Shown in pieces: positions 6,568 to 15,780 of a stretch of 43,913 nt of DNA (positions within the stretch are counted from its first letter, which is position 1; every line of letters begins with the position of its first letter). The position numbers were made by a program, and so were the translations under genes. The DNA is from Streptomyces sp. NRRL F-5123. Lineage in GTDB: Bacteria; Actinomycetota; Actinomycetes; Streptomycetales; Streptomycetaceae. The stretch spans positions 1-43,913 of the forward strand of contig NZ_JOHY01000052.1 in the NCBI RefSeq assembly GCF_000721495.1. The letters run 5' to 3'. The notes under the pieces were generated by a model. It did not search any database and was not told where the DNA came from. It saw nothing but the letters and a program-made list of their open reading frames with translations.

Positions 6568-8772
6568 CTACGGCCGGCTCACGGCCGAGATGTCGGCGTC
6601 GAGTTCCCCGGCCAGTACCTGGTCGTGAGCCTCGTCGGCGATCTGCCGGGCCTGCGCGAACCGCCGCAGTGCCGCAGCGGTGGCGCCCTCGGCGGCGCCG
6701 ACCCGGCCGAGTCCTTGCAGTGCCCTGGCCTCACCCCGCCTGTCGCGCAGCTGCCGGGTCAGTCCAAGGCTTTTGTCGAACGACCGTGCTGCCGCGCCCA
6801 GTTCGCGGCCGTCGAGCTGGGCCTGCGCGAGACCGCGCCAGGCGTAGGCCTCGGCCCGCCGATCCCCGAGCCGTCGGAACTCCTCCAGCGCCTCTTCGAA
6901 CAAGGGCACCGCCTCGTCGACGCGCCCCTGGCCGCAGCGGACGACCGCAAGGCTGCGCACGGCCTGGGCGGCGAGTCGGCCGTCCCCGGCGGTCCGCAGC
7001 CGCTGGGCCGCGTCGCTCAGACGCTGTGCGGCCACCTCCCACGCTCCCCGGTTCCGGTGGATGATGCCCTGTACGAGCATGACGGCGCCCACGCCGTGCT
7101 CGTCGCCGGACGCCTCGTACCCGGCCAGCGCCCGTTCGTACGCGGCCAGCGCCTCGTCGGCCCGGCCCAGATCGCGGTACAGCGCCCCGGTGTCGAACAG
7201 CGTGATCGATTCGGCCCAGCGGTTGTGCGAGCGCCGGGCCGCGTCCAGGGCCAGTTCCACAGCCGCCCCCCAGCCGTCCCAGAAGGCCAGCATCTCGAAG
7301 AAGGGCGCAGCGATGTGGGTCAGTTCCCATGTCGCGTCCCACAATTCCCGCTCGTGCCCGATCCGTACGCACGCCACGACATTGTGCTGCTCGGCGATGA
7401 ACCAGGCGATCGGGTCGCGCAGCAACTCGTCGCGGTGCTCGGCCTCGACTTCGTGGCGCGGGTGGGCACTGGTCTTGCGCAGCTCGCCGGGCTGGAACCG
7501 GTCCTCCGCGACGGCCGCGAGACAGACGTACGCGCCCAGGAGCCGGCCGACCGCCGCCGCGGCGTCGGGTTCGGGCTGCTCACGGGCCAGTGCACGCAGC
7601 AGATCGTGGAGGCGGTAGCGGGCAGAGCCCGTCTCGTCGGGGCCGATCGCGTCGAGCAGCTGCGCGGCCACCAGCGCGTCGAGGTGACGCTCGGCCTCGC
7701 GCAGCGGAACGCCCATGAGCGCACCGAGAGGCCAGGCCGCGAAGTCGCTCCCGGGGAAGAGGCCGAGCAGCCGGAACGCCCGCTGCTGCTCTTCCGGCAG
7801 GCCCCGGTAGCTGATCATGAAAGAGGAGCGGACATCGAGATCTCCGATTTCGAGATGGTCCAGCCGGTCGCGCTCATCGGCGAGGCGGCTTGCGAGCTCG
7901 CTCAGGCGCAGGTCGGGCCGCTCGGCCAGGCGGGCACCGGCGATGCGTACGGCCAGCGGCAGGTACCCGCACAGCGCCGCCAGCTGCCGTGCGGCCGGCG
8001 GATCGTCCGCCACCCGGTCCCTGCCCGCGACCCGGCCCAGCAACTCGACCGCCTCGTCGGGCTCCAGCAGATCGAGCACGACGGTGTGAGCCCCTTCGAT
8101 GCTGCGCAGCTCGACGCGGCTGGTGACGATCACCCCGGCTGCCGGTCCGCCGGGCAGCAGCGGGCGCACCTGCCGGGGCCCGTTGGCGTTGTCGAGGACG
8201 ATGAGCAGCCGGCGTCCGGCCGTCAGGGTGCGAAACAGTTGCTCGCGGTCGTGCAGCGCGTCCGGGATCGCACGCGGCTCTGTGCCCAGCGACCGCAGGA
8301 AGGTGCCGAGTATCTCGGCGGGTTCGGCGGGCAGCGGGTCGTAGCCGCGTAAATTCGCGAACAGCTGCCCGTCGGGGTAGTCGGCGGCGAGGCGTTGCGC
8401 GGCCCGCACCGCGAGTGTCGTCTTGCCCAGGCCCCCCTTGCCCGCGACGGCGACGAGCGGTCCGGGCGACTGACCCGGTCGCCGCAGCAGTCGACCCAGC
8501 TCGGCGAGTTCACCGGCGCGGCCGGTGAAATCGGCGATGTCCCGCGGCAGTTCGCGCGGCACCACACCCCGTGGTGCGGTGGGCACCGCGGTGGTGTCGG
8601 CCTGGTACCAGGCGAACACTCCGCCGCACAGCGCGGTCACTCCGGCAAACGCGTACTGCGCCGCGCCCACATCGCCGAACACCTGCCATCCGGCGGCGAC
8701 CGCAGCGAACGCCCCCGCGGCGCCTGCCAACCCCCAAAGCCTGCGCACCACACGAGAGTTCACGTCGCGCAT
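6568..8772 (-). CDS. Membrane-anchored STAND ATPase, NB-ARC plus TPR (734 aa)
   Basis: With the ATG at 8772 the protein starts MRDVNSRVVRRLWGL and has two hydrophobic segments (about 13-30 and 40-56). An NB-ARC module follows: Walker A GKGGLGKTTL at 111-120, Walker B RRLLIVLDNA near 205, VIVTSR sensor and GYLPLAVRIAGARL. The C-terminal 250 residues are tetratricopeptide-like repeats (DLGRADEALAAYERAL, GRVDEAVPLFEEALEEF). This is the core of AfsR/SARP-type signalling ATPases, but the N-terminal DNA-binding and BTAD domains are replaced by the membrane segments. A longer start at 8832 is possible. It likely senses a ligand or stress at the membrane; no partner gene is adjacent. Confidence 0.85.
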   Translation of the reverse strand: MRDVNSRVVRRLWGLAGAAGAFAAVAAGWQVFGDVGAAQYAFAGVTALCGGVFAWYQADTTAVPTAPRGVVPRELPRDIADFTGRAGELAELGRLLRRPGQSPGPLVAVAGKGGLGKTTLAVRAAQRLAADYPDGQLFANLRGYDPLPAEPAEILGTFLRSLGTEPRAIPDALHDREQLFRTLTAGRRLLIVLDNANGPRQVRPLLPGGPAAGVIVTSRVELRSIEGAHTVVLDLLEPDEAVELLGRVAGRDRVADDPPAARQLAALCGYLPLAVRIAGARLAERPDLRLSELASRLADERDRLDHLEIGDLDVRSSFMISYRGLPEEQQRAFRLLGLFPGSDFAAWPLGALMGVPLREAERHLDALVAAQLLDAIGPDETGSARYRLHDLLRALAREQPEPDAAAAVGRLLGAYVCLAAVAEDRFQPGELRKTSAHPRHEVEAEHRDELLRDPIAWFIAEQHNVVACVRIGHERELWDATWELTHIAAPFFEMLAFWDGWGAAVELALDAARRSHNRWAESITLFDTGALYRDLGRADEALAAYERALAGYEASGDEHGVGAVMLVQGIIHRNRGAWEVAAQRLSDAAQRLRTAGDGRLAAQAVRSLAVVRCGQGRVDEAVPLFEEALEEFRRLGDRRAEAYAWRGLAQAQLDGRELGAAARSFDKSLGLTRQLRDRRGEARALQGLGRVGAAEGATAAALRRFAQARQIADEAHDQVLAGELDADISAVSRP

Positions 8773-9063
8773 GATAACGAACCCGCATCCGTAAACGCAC
8801 CGGCACATCGCGTCACGCGCAGTTCCCGACAACCCGGGGCTGCCCGCTCAGATATTGATCTGCGCGATGCTGTCGGCAAGCTGCGCCACGGCGTGCACAA
8901 CGCCCAGGCCCGAACCTCGCCGGAGCGATCAGCTCCCAGCCGGCCCCGGGACACGGCTCCGACCCACCTGACCGCAAACGGCACGCCCCCACCGGCCCCG
9001 CCCGCCGCGGCAGGCCAGGCTCCCTGACCGCCCAGACCGTTGCCCCCCTGCGCCGGAGACACC

Positions 9064-9207
9064 ATGAAACTGCTCCTCACCTCCGCCGGAGTGAAGAACC
9101 CCGGCATCCGACAAACCCTGGTCGACCTCCTGGGAAAGCCCGTGGAACAGGCCGAGATCCTGCACACCGTGCTCTCGGGCTTCCTGGAGAGCCTCGCGAT
9201 CACATGA
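9064..9207 (+). pseudogene. Truncated peptidase E (S51) N-terminus
   Basis: The ATG follows GGAGA, and the first 30 residues (MKLLLTSAGVKNPGIRQTLV, then DLLGKPVEQ) match the opening of Streptomyces dipeptidase E-like proteins, which are normally over 200 aa. After about residue 30 the match is lost and a stop comes at codon 48. The catalytic Ser and His regions are absent, so this is a remnant. Confidence 0.65.
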
Positions 9208-9437
9208 TCCGAACCCCGAGCAACCCCTGGACGCCGGTCCGGACGAAAAGCGAACTTCGAAGGCGCCGACGTACGGACGGCGCATCGAGGTCCTGGCCTG
9301 GACACTTTCCGTGAACCGGTTGAGTCTGTTGGTCACAGGCTTTTCAGATTGCCTTACCGCCAACGTGTGAACACTGTTCAGCTGAGCCGGCCGACCATCC
9401 GAGAGGCACGGGCCGCCGGCCGGGTCCCGCTCCTCCC

Positions 9438-10163
9438 GAGGCGCCCACGAGCCCCGTCAAGCGCCCCACGATCGCCGACATCGCCAAGGTCGCGGGGGTC
9501 TCGAAGGGTGCGGTTTCCTATGCACTCAACGGCAAGGCCGGGGTGTCGGAGCGGACCCGGGAACGGATTCTGGAAATCGCCGCCCAGATGGGCCGGCACC
9601 CCAGCAGCGCCGCCCGCCCGCTGTCCGGCGGGCGGGCCGGCGTGATCGGACTGGTCGTGGACCGGCCGGCCCGGGTGCTCGGCATCGAACCGTTCTTCAA
9701 GCAGCTGATCTCCGGTGCGGAGGCCGGGCTCGCCGCCACCGGCACCGGCCTGCTCCTCCGGGCGACCGAGGACGTCGAGGCCGAGGAGGTCGCGTACCGG
9801 CGCTGGCGGGCGGAGCGGCGGGTGGACGGCGTGCTCCTGGTGGACCTGCGCGAGGACGACCCGCGGCTCGGCCTGCTCGGCGAACTGGGCCTGCCCGCGG
9901 CGGTCGTCGGCCACGCGACGGGCACGCCCGCAGTGCCGTCAATGTGGCCGGACGACGGCGGCGCGGTCCGCGGGACCCTGGAGCACCTCGCCGCGATGGA
10001 GCACCACAAGATCGCCCGGGTGGCCGGCCCCGCGCACTTCGTGCACGACCGCGAGCTCGCGGTCGTCCTCGTGACCAGGCACGTACTGTCCCAACCCAGC
10101 CGACACCCACCCCATGCCGCCGGCATGCCTACTCACGCCGGTGCTTCGGGCGTCCCAATTTAG
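9438..10163 (+). pseudogene. LacI-family regulator, broken at both ends
   Basis: The DNA-binding domain is clear: RPTIADIAKVAGVSKGAVSY, then ALNGKAGVSERTRERILEIA, and the effector domain begins GVIGLVVDRPARVLGIEPFF. No in-frame start codon exists close upstream: the frame simply opens through EAPTSPVKRPT, so the start seems lost. After KIARVAGPAHFVH (about 10046) the LacI match stops and an unrelated tail runs to 10163. The normal length is about 340 aa, so the ligand-binding half is missing. Confidence 0.75.
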
Positions 10164-10175
10164 AACATCGCCATC

Positions 10176-10210
10176 ATCTAACTTGCGCCCCGCACCTGAG
10201 GCAGTTAGAT
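10176..10210. promoter_or_regulatory. Inverted repeat before the DUF1330 gene
   Basis: ATCTAAC (10176-10182) and GTTAGAT (10204-10210) form a 7-bp perfect inverted repeat separated by 21 bp, about 45 bp upstream of the DUF1330 start. It could be a repressor site or part of the promoter. The binding protein is unknown; the TetR regulator at 11203 is one candidate. Confidence 0.35.
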
Positions 10211-10254
10211 TATGTACATCATCCAAATGTTTCGCACACCTCAGGAGACCTCTC

Positions 10255-10620
10255 ATGAGCACCTATCTCATCAACCACCTGCGCATCCCCGGCGATGTCC
10301 CGAACAGCGAAGCGCTGTCCTACCTGGAGCAGGTCGAGGCAACCGTCCAGCCGTACGGGGGGAAGTGGCTGGCCAACGGCGAGGCCAGCGTCGTGGAGGG
10401 TGCGTGGCCCGGGCTGGTCGTCCTGATGGAGTTTCCCACCCGCGAGGCAGCGGAGCAGTGGTACAACTCGCCGGACTACCGCAGGATCCTGCCGCTGCGC
10501 GTCAACAACGCCATCTCGGACCTCGTGCTCATCGACAGCCTGCCGGCCGACTACACGGTCAAGGGCTTCGCGCAGCAGGTGCGAGCGGCCGTCGCAGCCG
10601 CCGGCGACTCCGCGAACTGA
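10255..10620 (+). CDS. DUF1330-family protein (121 aa)
   Basis: ATG with AGGAGA ten bases upstream. It starts MSTYLINHLRIPGDVPNSEAL and carries GGKWLANGEASVVEGAWPG and EFPTREAAEQWYNSPDYRRI, the conserved core of the DUF1330 fold (dimeric alpha/beta barrel, EthD/ABM-like). Its substrate is unknown; relatives are often near oxidoreductases. The following SDR gene is a pseudogene, so a former DUF1330-SDR-TetR group is plausible. Confidence 0.85.
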   Translation: MSTYLINHLRIPGDVPNSEALSYLEQVEATVQPYGGKWLANGEASVVEGAWPGLVVLMEFPTREAAEQWYNSPDYRRILPLRVNNAISDLVLIDSLPADYTVKGFAQQVRAAVAAAGDSAN

Positions 10621-10663
10621 GGCACACGACGCGCCGGCCGGACGTACCACTGACCACTCCGGC

Positions 10664-11043
10664 GTGATCGGCGTCATCCGGGCGGCGTACGGGGTGGTCC
10701 GCCCGAACGGGCGTATCGTGACGATGAGTTCCGGTGTGGGTTCGCGGATCGACTTTCCCGGTCTCGCGGACTACGGGCCAGGAAGGCCGGGGTCGCGAAG
10801 TACGCCATGGACGTCGCCCGTGACCTCGGTTCCGAGGCACCACGGCCAACGTCGCCGAAGCCGGACCGATGGACACCGGCATGGAGCCCACGGGCCCCGC
10901 GACCCTCAAGGCCCTGGCCGGCTCGCTGCCGTTGCAGCGCGTGGGGCGGACAGAGGAGGTCGTCGCGACGATCTGCTTTTTGGCGAACCCCGCCGCGTCG
11001 TACGTCACGGGCACCGCGCCGGCCGCGGACCGCGGTTTAGGGC
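10664..11043 (+). pseudogene. Short-chain dehydrogenase, frameshifted and lacking N-terminus
   Basis: Pieces of one SDR are visible in different frames: VIRAAYGVVRPNGRIVTMSS, GVGSRIDFPGLADYG, a shifted AKYAMDVARDLG, then MDTGMEPTGPATLKALAGSL and GRTEEVVATICFLANPAASY. The NAD-binding GxxxGxG segment is absent, and the active-site YxxxK region is disrupted (LADYGPGRPGS in place of the expected YxxxK). At least two frame changes are needed to join the parts. Confidence 0.8.
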
Positions 11044-11110
11044 CTGAACTGCGGCGCAAGTCGCGCGGCGCCGCTCCCAGCCCCGTGCACGGCCAGGGCC
11101 TCCTGCCGCA

Positions 11111-11141
11111 TGGCGACCGCGTATAGATTAGGATTATAATC
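11111..11141 (+). promoter_or_regulatory. TATAAT promoter with overlapping palindrome before TetR gene
   Basis: TATAAT at 11135-11140 lies inside the perfect 10-bp palindrome GATTATAATC (11132-11141), about 60 bp before the TetR start. A weak -35-like TGGCGA lies 18 bp upstream. A repressor site overlapping the -10 box fits autoregulation by the downstream TetR protein. The AT-rich patch is conspicuous against its high-GC surroundings. Confidence 0.45.
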
Positions 11142-11202
11142 AATACTGGGTGCGATCTTCGCCGGCCCTCCCAACCGGCGAGGAGGAGCGAGGGAGGGGA
11201 AG

Positions 11203-11754
11203 ATGAGCCGGGTGTCGCAGGCCGAGGCACAGGCCAACCGCAGACGCGTGGTGGCGGCCGCTTCGCGGCTCTTCCGCGAAAAGGGCGTGCCGAACGTGAG
11301 CATCGTGGACGTCATGCAGTCGGTGGGTCTGACGCAGGGCGGGTTCTACAAGCAGTTCGCCTCCAAGACCGCACTCGTCGACGAGGCGGCGGCCATGGCG
11401 TTCGCCGACATGCTGAGTAGTCTGGCGGGCTTGGACGACGACCACGGCGACCACGAGGCCGCCTGGCTGTCACTGATCGGAACGTACCTGTCGCCCAAGG
11501 CGCGCGACGAACCCGGCGACGGATGCCCGGCGGCCGGTTTCGCCGGCGACTTCGCCAGGACGGCCGAGTGCCGTGACACCTACGCCGCCGGGGTGCGCGA
11601 CATGGCCGGATGGATCGCGCCCGGTGACAGCGGTCTGGCGGCCATCTCCACCCTGGTGGGCGCCCTCCTGCTGGCCCGGGCGACGGCCGGCCTCCCCCTG
11701 TCCGAGGAGATCCTGCGAGCCGGGAGGAAGGCTGTCACGCAGGTGACCGGGTAA
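11203..11754 (+). CDS. TetR-family transcriptional regulator (183 aa)
   Basis: ATG preceded by GGAGGGGAAG. The N-terminal helix-turn-helix reads AASRLFREKGVPNVSIVDVM, QSVGLTQGGFYKQFASK, typical of TetR. The C-terminal ligand domain contains GDGCPAAGFAGDFAR and a helical end. The family consists of dimeric repressors released by a small ligand. Likely targets are its own promoter and the DUF1330/SDR group upstream, the latter now decayed. A stem-loop terminator follows immediately. Confidence 0.9.
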   Translation: MSRVSQAEAQANRRRVVAAASRLFREKGVPNVSIVDVMQSVGLTQGGFYKQFASKTALVDEAAAMAFADMLSSLAGLDDDHGDHEAAWLSLIGTYLSPKARDEPGDGCPAAGFAGDFARTAECRDTYAAGVRDMAGWIAPGDSGLAAISTLVGALLLARATAGLPLSEEILRAGRKAVTQVTG

Positions 11755-11787
11755 CCAGCGTCCCCGGCCGCCGCCGGGTGGCGCTGG
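11755..11787 (+). terminator. Stem-loop after TetR gene
   Basis: CCAGCG and CCCGGC pair with GCCGGG and CGCTGG around a short loop, with a small internal bulge, directly after the TetR stop codon. There is no T-run, as usual in this type of genome. Confidence 0.5.
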
Positions 11788-11799
11788 CCGCGTCGCGGC

Positions 11800-12003
11800 C
11801 ACCCCTCGACAACTTCGGGGAGGCTCCGCAGCCGTACATCCGGGCTGACGGTGCGCCCCCGCTCGGCAGGCAAGGGCACACCTCTGCGACGGCCCGAGCA
11901 ATGGTGGAGCGGTCGACTGCGAACCGGGACGCAAGCTTGGCCTGGTACCGGTCGCGCCACAACGGGCCCAGCGTTGCGAGGATCAGCGATCACGTGGGCC
12001 GAT
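11800..12003 (-). pseudogene. IS5-type transposase remnant, N-terminal part
   Basis: Leftward reading gives ILATLGPLWRDRYQAKLASR, FAVDRSTIARAVAEV and, in another frame, ERGRTVSPDVRLRSLPEVVE. This resembles the helix-turn-helix N-terminal domain of streptomycete IS5-type transposases. The catalytic domain is gone and at least one frameshift is present. Confidence 0.55.
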
Positions 12004-12150
12004 GCCCGTGATACTCCGGTCACTGGTGATCGCTGCACGAGACGCGTTCGCCCCCACACGACCGTGATCGACGATCAGAAACTCGACGCGTCACCGTCGA
12101 CCGCGCACGAATTCATTGGCTTCGAACGTGATTCCGGACATGCGCACACA

Positions 12151-12182
<32 letters not shown>

Positions 12183-12217
12183 GGCACTCTTTCCGACGAC
12201 GCGGCACCTCGGGGACC

Positions 12218-12774
12218 CTACAGCGGGGCACGGTCGTTGAGGATCCTTTGGAAGATGACGTGATCCCGCCACTGGCCATCGATATGCAGATACTCCGGCG
12301 CGGTACCGATCGGGGCGAAGTCGCACTTGGCCAGCACCCGCTGCGAGGCGAGATTGACGAGCAGCGTGCCCGCCTCGACCCGGTGCAAACCCAGTAGCTC
12401 GTCGGCTGCGCGGCACGCCTCGCGCACAGCTGCGGTCGCCAGTCCACGCCCCACGTGTCGGGCATCCACCCAGTAGCCGAGATTCGCACTGCGGAACGGC
12501 CCGAGCGACACGTTGGACAACGCCACCCACCCGACCACCTCGTCCCCGACCGCCAATACCCACGCGGCCAAGCGCCCCGCCTCCCGCTCCTCCAACTGGC
12601 CGCTTACGCGTTCCGCCTGTCCTTGCTCGGTGAAGAAGGCATCGCTCCGAGAGGCTCCCACGGACGCAGGTGATCGCGATTGCGCAGGTAGGCATGGCAC
12701 AGGGCGCGCGAATCCCCTTCCCCAAGGGGACGCATAACGACATCATCGATGACAGAAGATGGCATATCGATCAT
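12218..12774 (-). pseudogene. GNAT acetyltransferase with one frameshift
   Basis: The N-terminal part starts at 12774 (MIDMPSSVIDDVVMRPLGEG, then ALCHAYLRNRDHLRPWEP). It continues in a different frame as RSDAFFTEQGQAERVSGQLE, GWVALSNVSLGPFRSANLGY, WVDARHVGRGLATAAVREAC and ASQRVLAKCDFAPIG. Together these form a complete RimJ/RimL-type acetyltransferase including the acetyl-CoA-binding GRGLAT loop. A single-base change around 12645-12656 separates the halves. It could be a genuine pseudogene or a sequencing error, because the rest is well preserved. Confidence 0.75.
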
Positions 12775-13261
12775 TGCACCATCGTAGGAAACCACCCGAA
12801 CACCCTGGACGGCGGGGGTCGGCGATCGGCCACGCCTTCGGCACGAGGCCGGTCACGACGCAGGCGGCACCGTACGGCGGTCGATAGCCCTCGGGCTCCG
12901 GCAGTCGGCCGTCGGGGCAGCCCCTGACTGCCGGAGGTGACGCGGAGCTCCCGGGCGTCCCAGGCGAGACCCACCGGTCAAGGTCCTCTGTCAGAGGTCA
13001 CCTAAGCCGAGCCGTACCGCACACGCAGGCCTGGACGCGCGTTGACAGCCCGGCGACACCCCCCGGCTCTCCCCCGAGCGAACGCGAGGCTGCAGCGAAC
13101 TCCCGGCGAGACCCGGCACAGTCACCGCGGTGGCACATCCGGCCCGGGCCGCTGTCGCGTCGGTGAGATGCGTAGGCCATCGGCTCACCGATCCTCCGCG
13201 CCCCGGCGCCGCCTGGCCCCGGCCGGGCCGCCCGCACGGCCGATCGCACCCCCGCCCCCTG
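12775..13261. other. Intergenic/decayed stretch
   Basis: No reading frame here has a recognisable family or convincing start. Given that a truncated MMPL exporter begins at its right end without its N-terminal two thirds, the stretch probably is a deletion scar. Confidence 0.4.
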
Positions 13262-13794
13262 GCCTCGCTCGGCTCGATGGTCGCGGTCTTCCGGTGGGGC
13301 TGGCTGTCGGACATCGCCGGGGTGAAGCAGACGGCCCGGTAGTGAGCACCATGCCGATCTTCCTGATCGGCGTCGTGTCCGGCCTCGCGATGGACTATGA
13401 GGTCTTCCTGGTCAGCCGGATGCGCGAGGCATACGCACGCGGCGCCGAGGCCCGGGAAGCGGTCGTGGCGGGCTTCACCCACGGCGCACGGGTAGTCACG
13501 GCCGGCGCGATCATCATGATCAGCGTCTTCCTCGGGTTCGTGGGGTCCACCGGCACGGAGATCAAGATGCTCGGCTTCGGCCTCGGCATCGCCGTCCTCT
13601 TCGACGCGTTCACCGTCCGGATGACGATCGTGCCAGCGGTTCTGGCGCTGCTCGGCCGGTCCGCCTGGTGGCTGCCGTCCTGGCTGGACTCGCTGCTGCC
13701 GAACGTCGACATCGAGGGCGAGAACCTGCGCCGCCGGCTCACCGCGAACGAGGGCGACGACAGCGCGGACCACCTGGTCAACGCCCCGGCCTGA
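13262..13794 (+). pseudogene. MMPL/RND-type exporter, C-terminal fragment
   Basis: The final transmembrane block is clear: LASLGSMVAVFRWGWLSDIA and GVKQTAR in one frame, stopping at 13342, then STMPIFLIGVVSGLAMDYEV, FLVSRMREAYARG, HGARVVTAGAIIMISVFLGF and AVLFDAFTVRMTIVPAVLAL in the next. The GLAMDYEVFLVSR signature is diagnostic of MmpL proteins, which normally exceed 700 aa. The N-terminal half is missing and the remaining part is frameshifted, so no transporter can be made. Confidence 0.85.
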
Positions 13795-13818
13795 CCGGCG
13801 TGTTGCAGTTCAGTCACA

Positions 13819-13849
13819 GCGGGCGTCCGGTGACTCACCGGACGCCCGC
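13819..13849 (+). terminator. Perfect 14-bp stem-loop terminator
   Basis: GCGGGCGTCCGGTG, loop ACT, then the exact complement CACCGGACGCCCGC, 24 bp after the MMPL fragment. It is a strong GC-rich terminator retained although the gene is broken. Confidence 0.8.
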
Positions 13850-14010
13850 CTGGCTCCGCACCTCGCCGCGCTCCGCTCGAAGTGCCTGGGAAGGGCTGCA
13901 CCCGGGGCCGGTGTCAGGCCGACCTGCCGCCGCCGGAGGGCCCTTCAGCCGTCGGAGGCGGACGGAGAGGAACAGGAACCAGATCAAGGCCTTCTGACGG
14001 GCCGCATGAT

Positions 14011-14580
14011 CTAGGACGGCACCGGCCCGATGGCGGTGAGCCATTCGTCGACGGCGAGGACGTCTCCCCACAGGGGCAGGAGGTTCTCGGTCAGGACGCG
14101 GTGGAGTGCCGGGTCGGTGTCGAGGCAGGCGTCCGACAGGACGGTCAGGCCGAGGTCGAGGTCGACGGCGCGGCAGGCGGTGGACAGCACCACGGCGCTG
14201 GTCGCGATGCCGGCGAGTACCAGGCTGTCGATGTCGCCGGCCCTGAGGACCAGGTCCAGGTCGCTGCCGGAGAACGCGCTCGCTCGCCGCTTGACCACCA
14301 CGAGATCGCCCGGTTCCGGCGCGACGTCGGGGTGGATCTCCGTGCCGGGGGCACCCTCGGTGAACAGGCCGGCCCGCACCACGTTGGTGACGACCTTGTT
14401 GCGGGCACTGACCTGCGGGTCACCCGCCCTCAGCTGCATGACCACGTAGATCACGGGGATTCCCGCCGCGCGGGCGCCGTCGATGGCACGCCGCAGACGC
14501 CGGAGGTATCCCGAGCCGTCGTCCGCGATGGCCACGACGTCCCGCTGGATGTCCATCACCAGCAATGCGCTCTTGGTCAT
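14011..14580 (-). CDS. Isochorismatase-like hydrolase lacking the usual Cys (189 aa)
   Basis: ATG at 14580. MTKSALLVMDIQRDVV holds the first catalytic Asp, VVVKRRASAFSGSDLD the Lys region, and GIATSAVVLSTACRAVD the loop with the non-prolyl cis peptide. In nicotinamidase and most cysteine hydrolases this loop is G-x-x-T-x-x-C-V; here Val replaces the nucleophilic Cys. Isochorismatases proper also work without Cys, so activity on a vinyl ether or an unrelated role is possible. The gene stands alone, leftward, between the MMPL remnant and decayed sequence. Confidence 0.85.
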   Translation of the reverse strand: MTKSALLVMDIQRDVVAIADDGSGYLRRLRRAIDGARAAGIPVIYVVMQLRAGDPQVSARNKVVTNVVRAGLFTEGAPGTEIHPDVAPEPGDLVVVKRRASAFSGSDLDLVLRAGDIDSLVLAGIATSAVVLSTACRAVDLDLGLTVLSDACLDTDPALHRVLTENLLPLWGDVLAVDEWLTAIGPVPS

Positions 14581-14709
14581 ACCGCGACCCTACGGGAGGC
14601 GTTGTTCGGGGCGACCGGCGGCGACTCGTCCGGCTCGCCCGGCACTTCTCGCCGCGGGTCGCCACGCGAGCCACCTCCGTACGCGCCTGGACGTCCTCGG
14701 GCCGTGACG

Positions 14710-14985
14710 TCAGCGTGAGCGGGAGTTGTCCTGTGCCCGCTGTCCCCTCTCGTCCCAGAAGCTTCGGAGTTCGCCGGTCCTCGTGCCTGGCTGCCGGCGT
14801 GCCTCCGGACGGAGTCCGGGGCGGGACCGCGACTCCCGGCGGCGCTCGTCGTGCCGCTGCCCCGCCCGCTCCCTCAGCTCCCGCGTGATCCGGTCGACGC
14901 CGCCCTCGGCCGGCCGGTGCGTCCTGGCCTCCCGTTCCTCGACGGCTTCCCGTTGCCCGCCCCCGTAAGAGATCCAGCGCCACAT
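14710..14985 (-). CDS. Charged small hypothetical protein (91 aa)
   Basis: ATG at 14985, beginning MWRWISYGGGQREAVEEREA, then an Arg/Glu-rich probably helical stretch (DRITRELRERAGQRHDERRR) and a C-terminal GELRSFWDERGQRAQDN. Third codon positions are mostly G/C and the composition differs from random shadow frames. No domain is recognised. It may be the tail of the decayed gene lying just upstream rather than an independent gene. Confidence 0.4.
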   Translation of the reverse strand: MWRWISYGGGQREAVEEREARTHRPAEGGVDRITRELRERAGQRHDERRRESRSRPGLRPEARRQPGTRTGELRSFWDERGQRAQDNSRSR

Positions 14986-15079
14986 CGCTCTCGCTGCTTC
15001 GCTCCGCTCGCCGGCCCCGGACGACCTGCGGTCCGCGCAGCCGGGGAGGGTGTGCGTCCGAAGACCACGCGGACGCGAG

Positions 15080-15528
15080 CGGAGCCGTCTCCGTAGCCGG
15101 GGGCTGCCCGTCGCCGTGGGGCCGCGGCGGGCGGCCCGCGGTCGCCTGCGCCCGGCAGGCGGCGTCGACGAGCAGGTCGCGCGCGGGCGACGCCGGGCAC
15201 CAGGGCCCCTCACCGGCGTTCGGCTCCCGTGTACGCACGAGCCCTTGCGAGCTCCGCCAGGCCCCTCCGCGCCCCCAGCGCGCGGCGAGGCGGATGCCGA
15301 GGCGGCCGTCCTCGACCCTCCTGGCAAGTTCCCGGGCGATCTGAAGGTAGGTGGGCGCCTCGGCGACGGCGGCCTTCTCCACGATCCAGTCCGGCCGCTG
15401 CCGGTCCTCGCGCCGGGAGCCGGAGGAGCGACGGTGACCAGGGCGAGCGTGAGGAAGGGCACGACGACGTTCTGCAGGACCCCGCAGGAGAAGCTGCTCT
15501 CGCTGCACTGCGCGTCGATCCAGGTCAT
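15080..15528 (-). pseudogene. Decayed gene, MTWIDAQC-type N-terminus
   Basis: From an ATG at 15528 the frame reads MTWIDAQCSESSFSCGVLQN and VVVPFLTLALVTVAPP, a Cys-rich start and membrane segment like those heading some streptomycete signalling ATPases. It then becomes low-complexity Arg/Pro/Ser. A second frame carries APTYLQIARELARRVEDGRL, which looks like real protein sequence. The two pieces and the missing remainder suggest a frameshifted and deleted gene. The family assignment is a guess. The rest of 14986-15780 shows nothing coding. Confidence 0.3.
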
Positions 15529-15780
15529 GGGCGACCAGAAGCGGGAGTCCTCGCGCGTCACTGTTTCCGCAACGGCGGGGCTTGCCGGCGCCGGCCGGCG
15601 ACATTCACCCGCGCGGCGCAGCCCGCCCGCACCAACCCCGCCCGCACCAACCGGGTGGAGCCGGGGCCGCAGGCGCGGGGCCGGTCGGCCGACCGGATGG
15701 TCCTCCCGTGGCACCACGGTCCTGATCGGGTCACCATCGGAGGTGTGGATCACTCGCACGACAGGACACCTGGAGGTCCC

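Noticed and set aside
6541..8352. 603-codon rightward open frame
   Set aside because: Shadow of the STAND ATPase gene, whose Walker and TPR motifs are unambiguous on the opposite strand.
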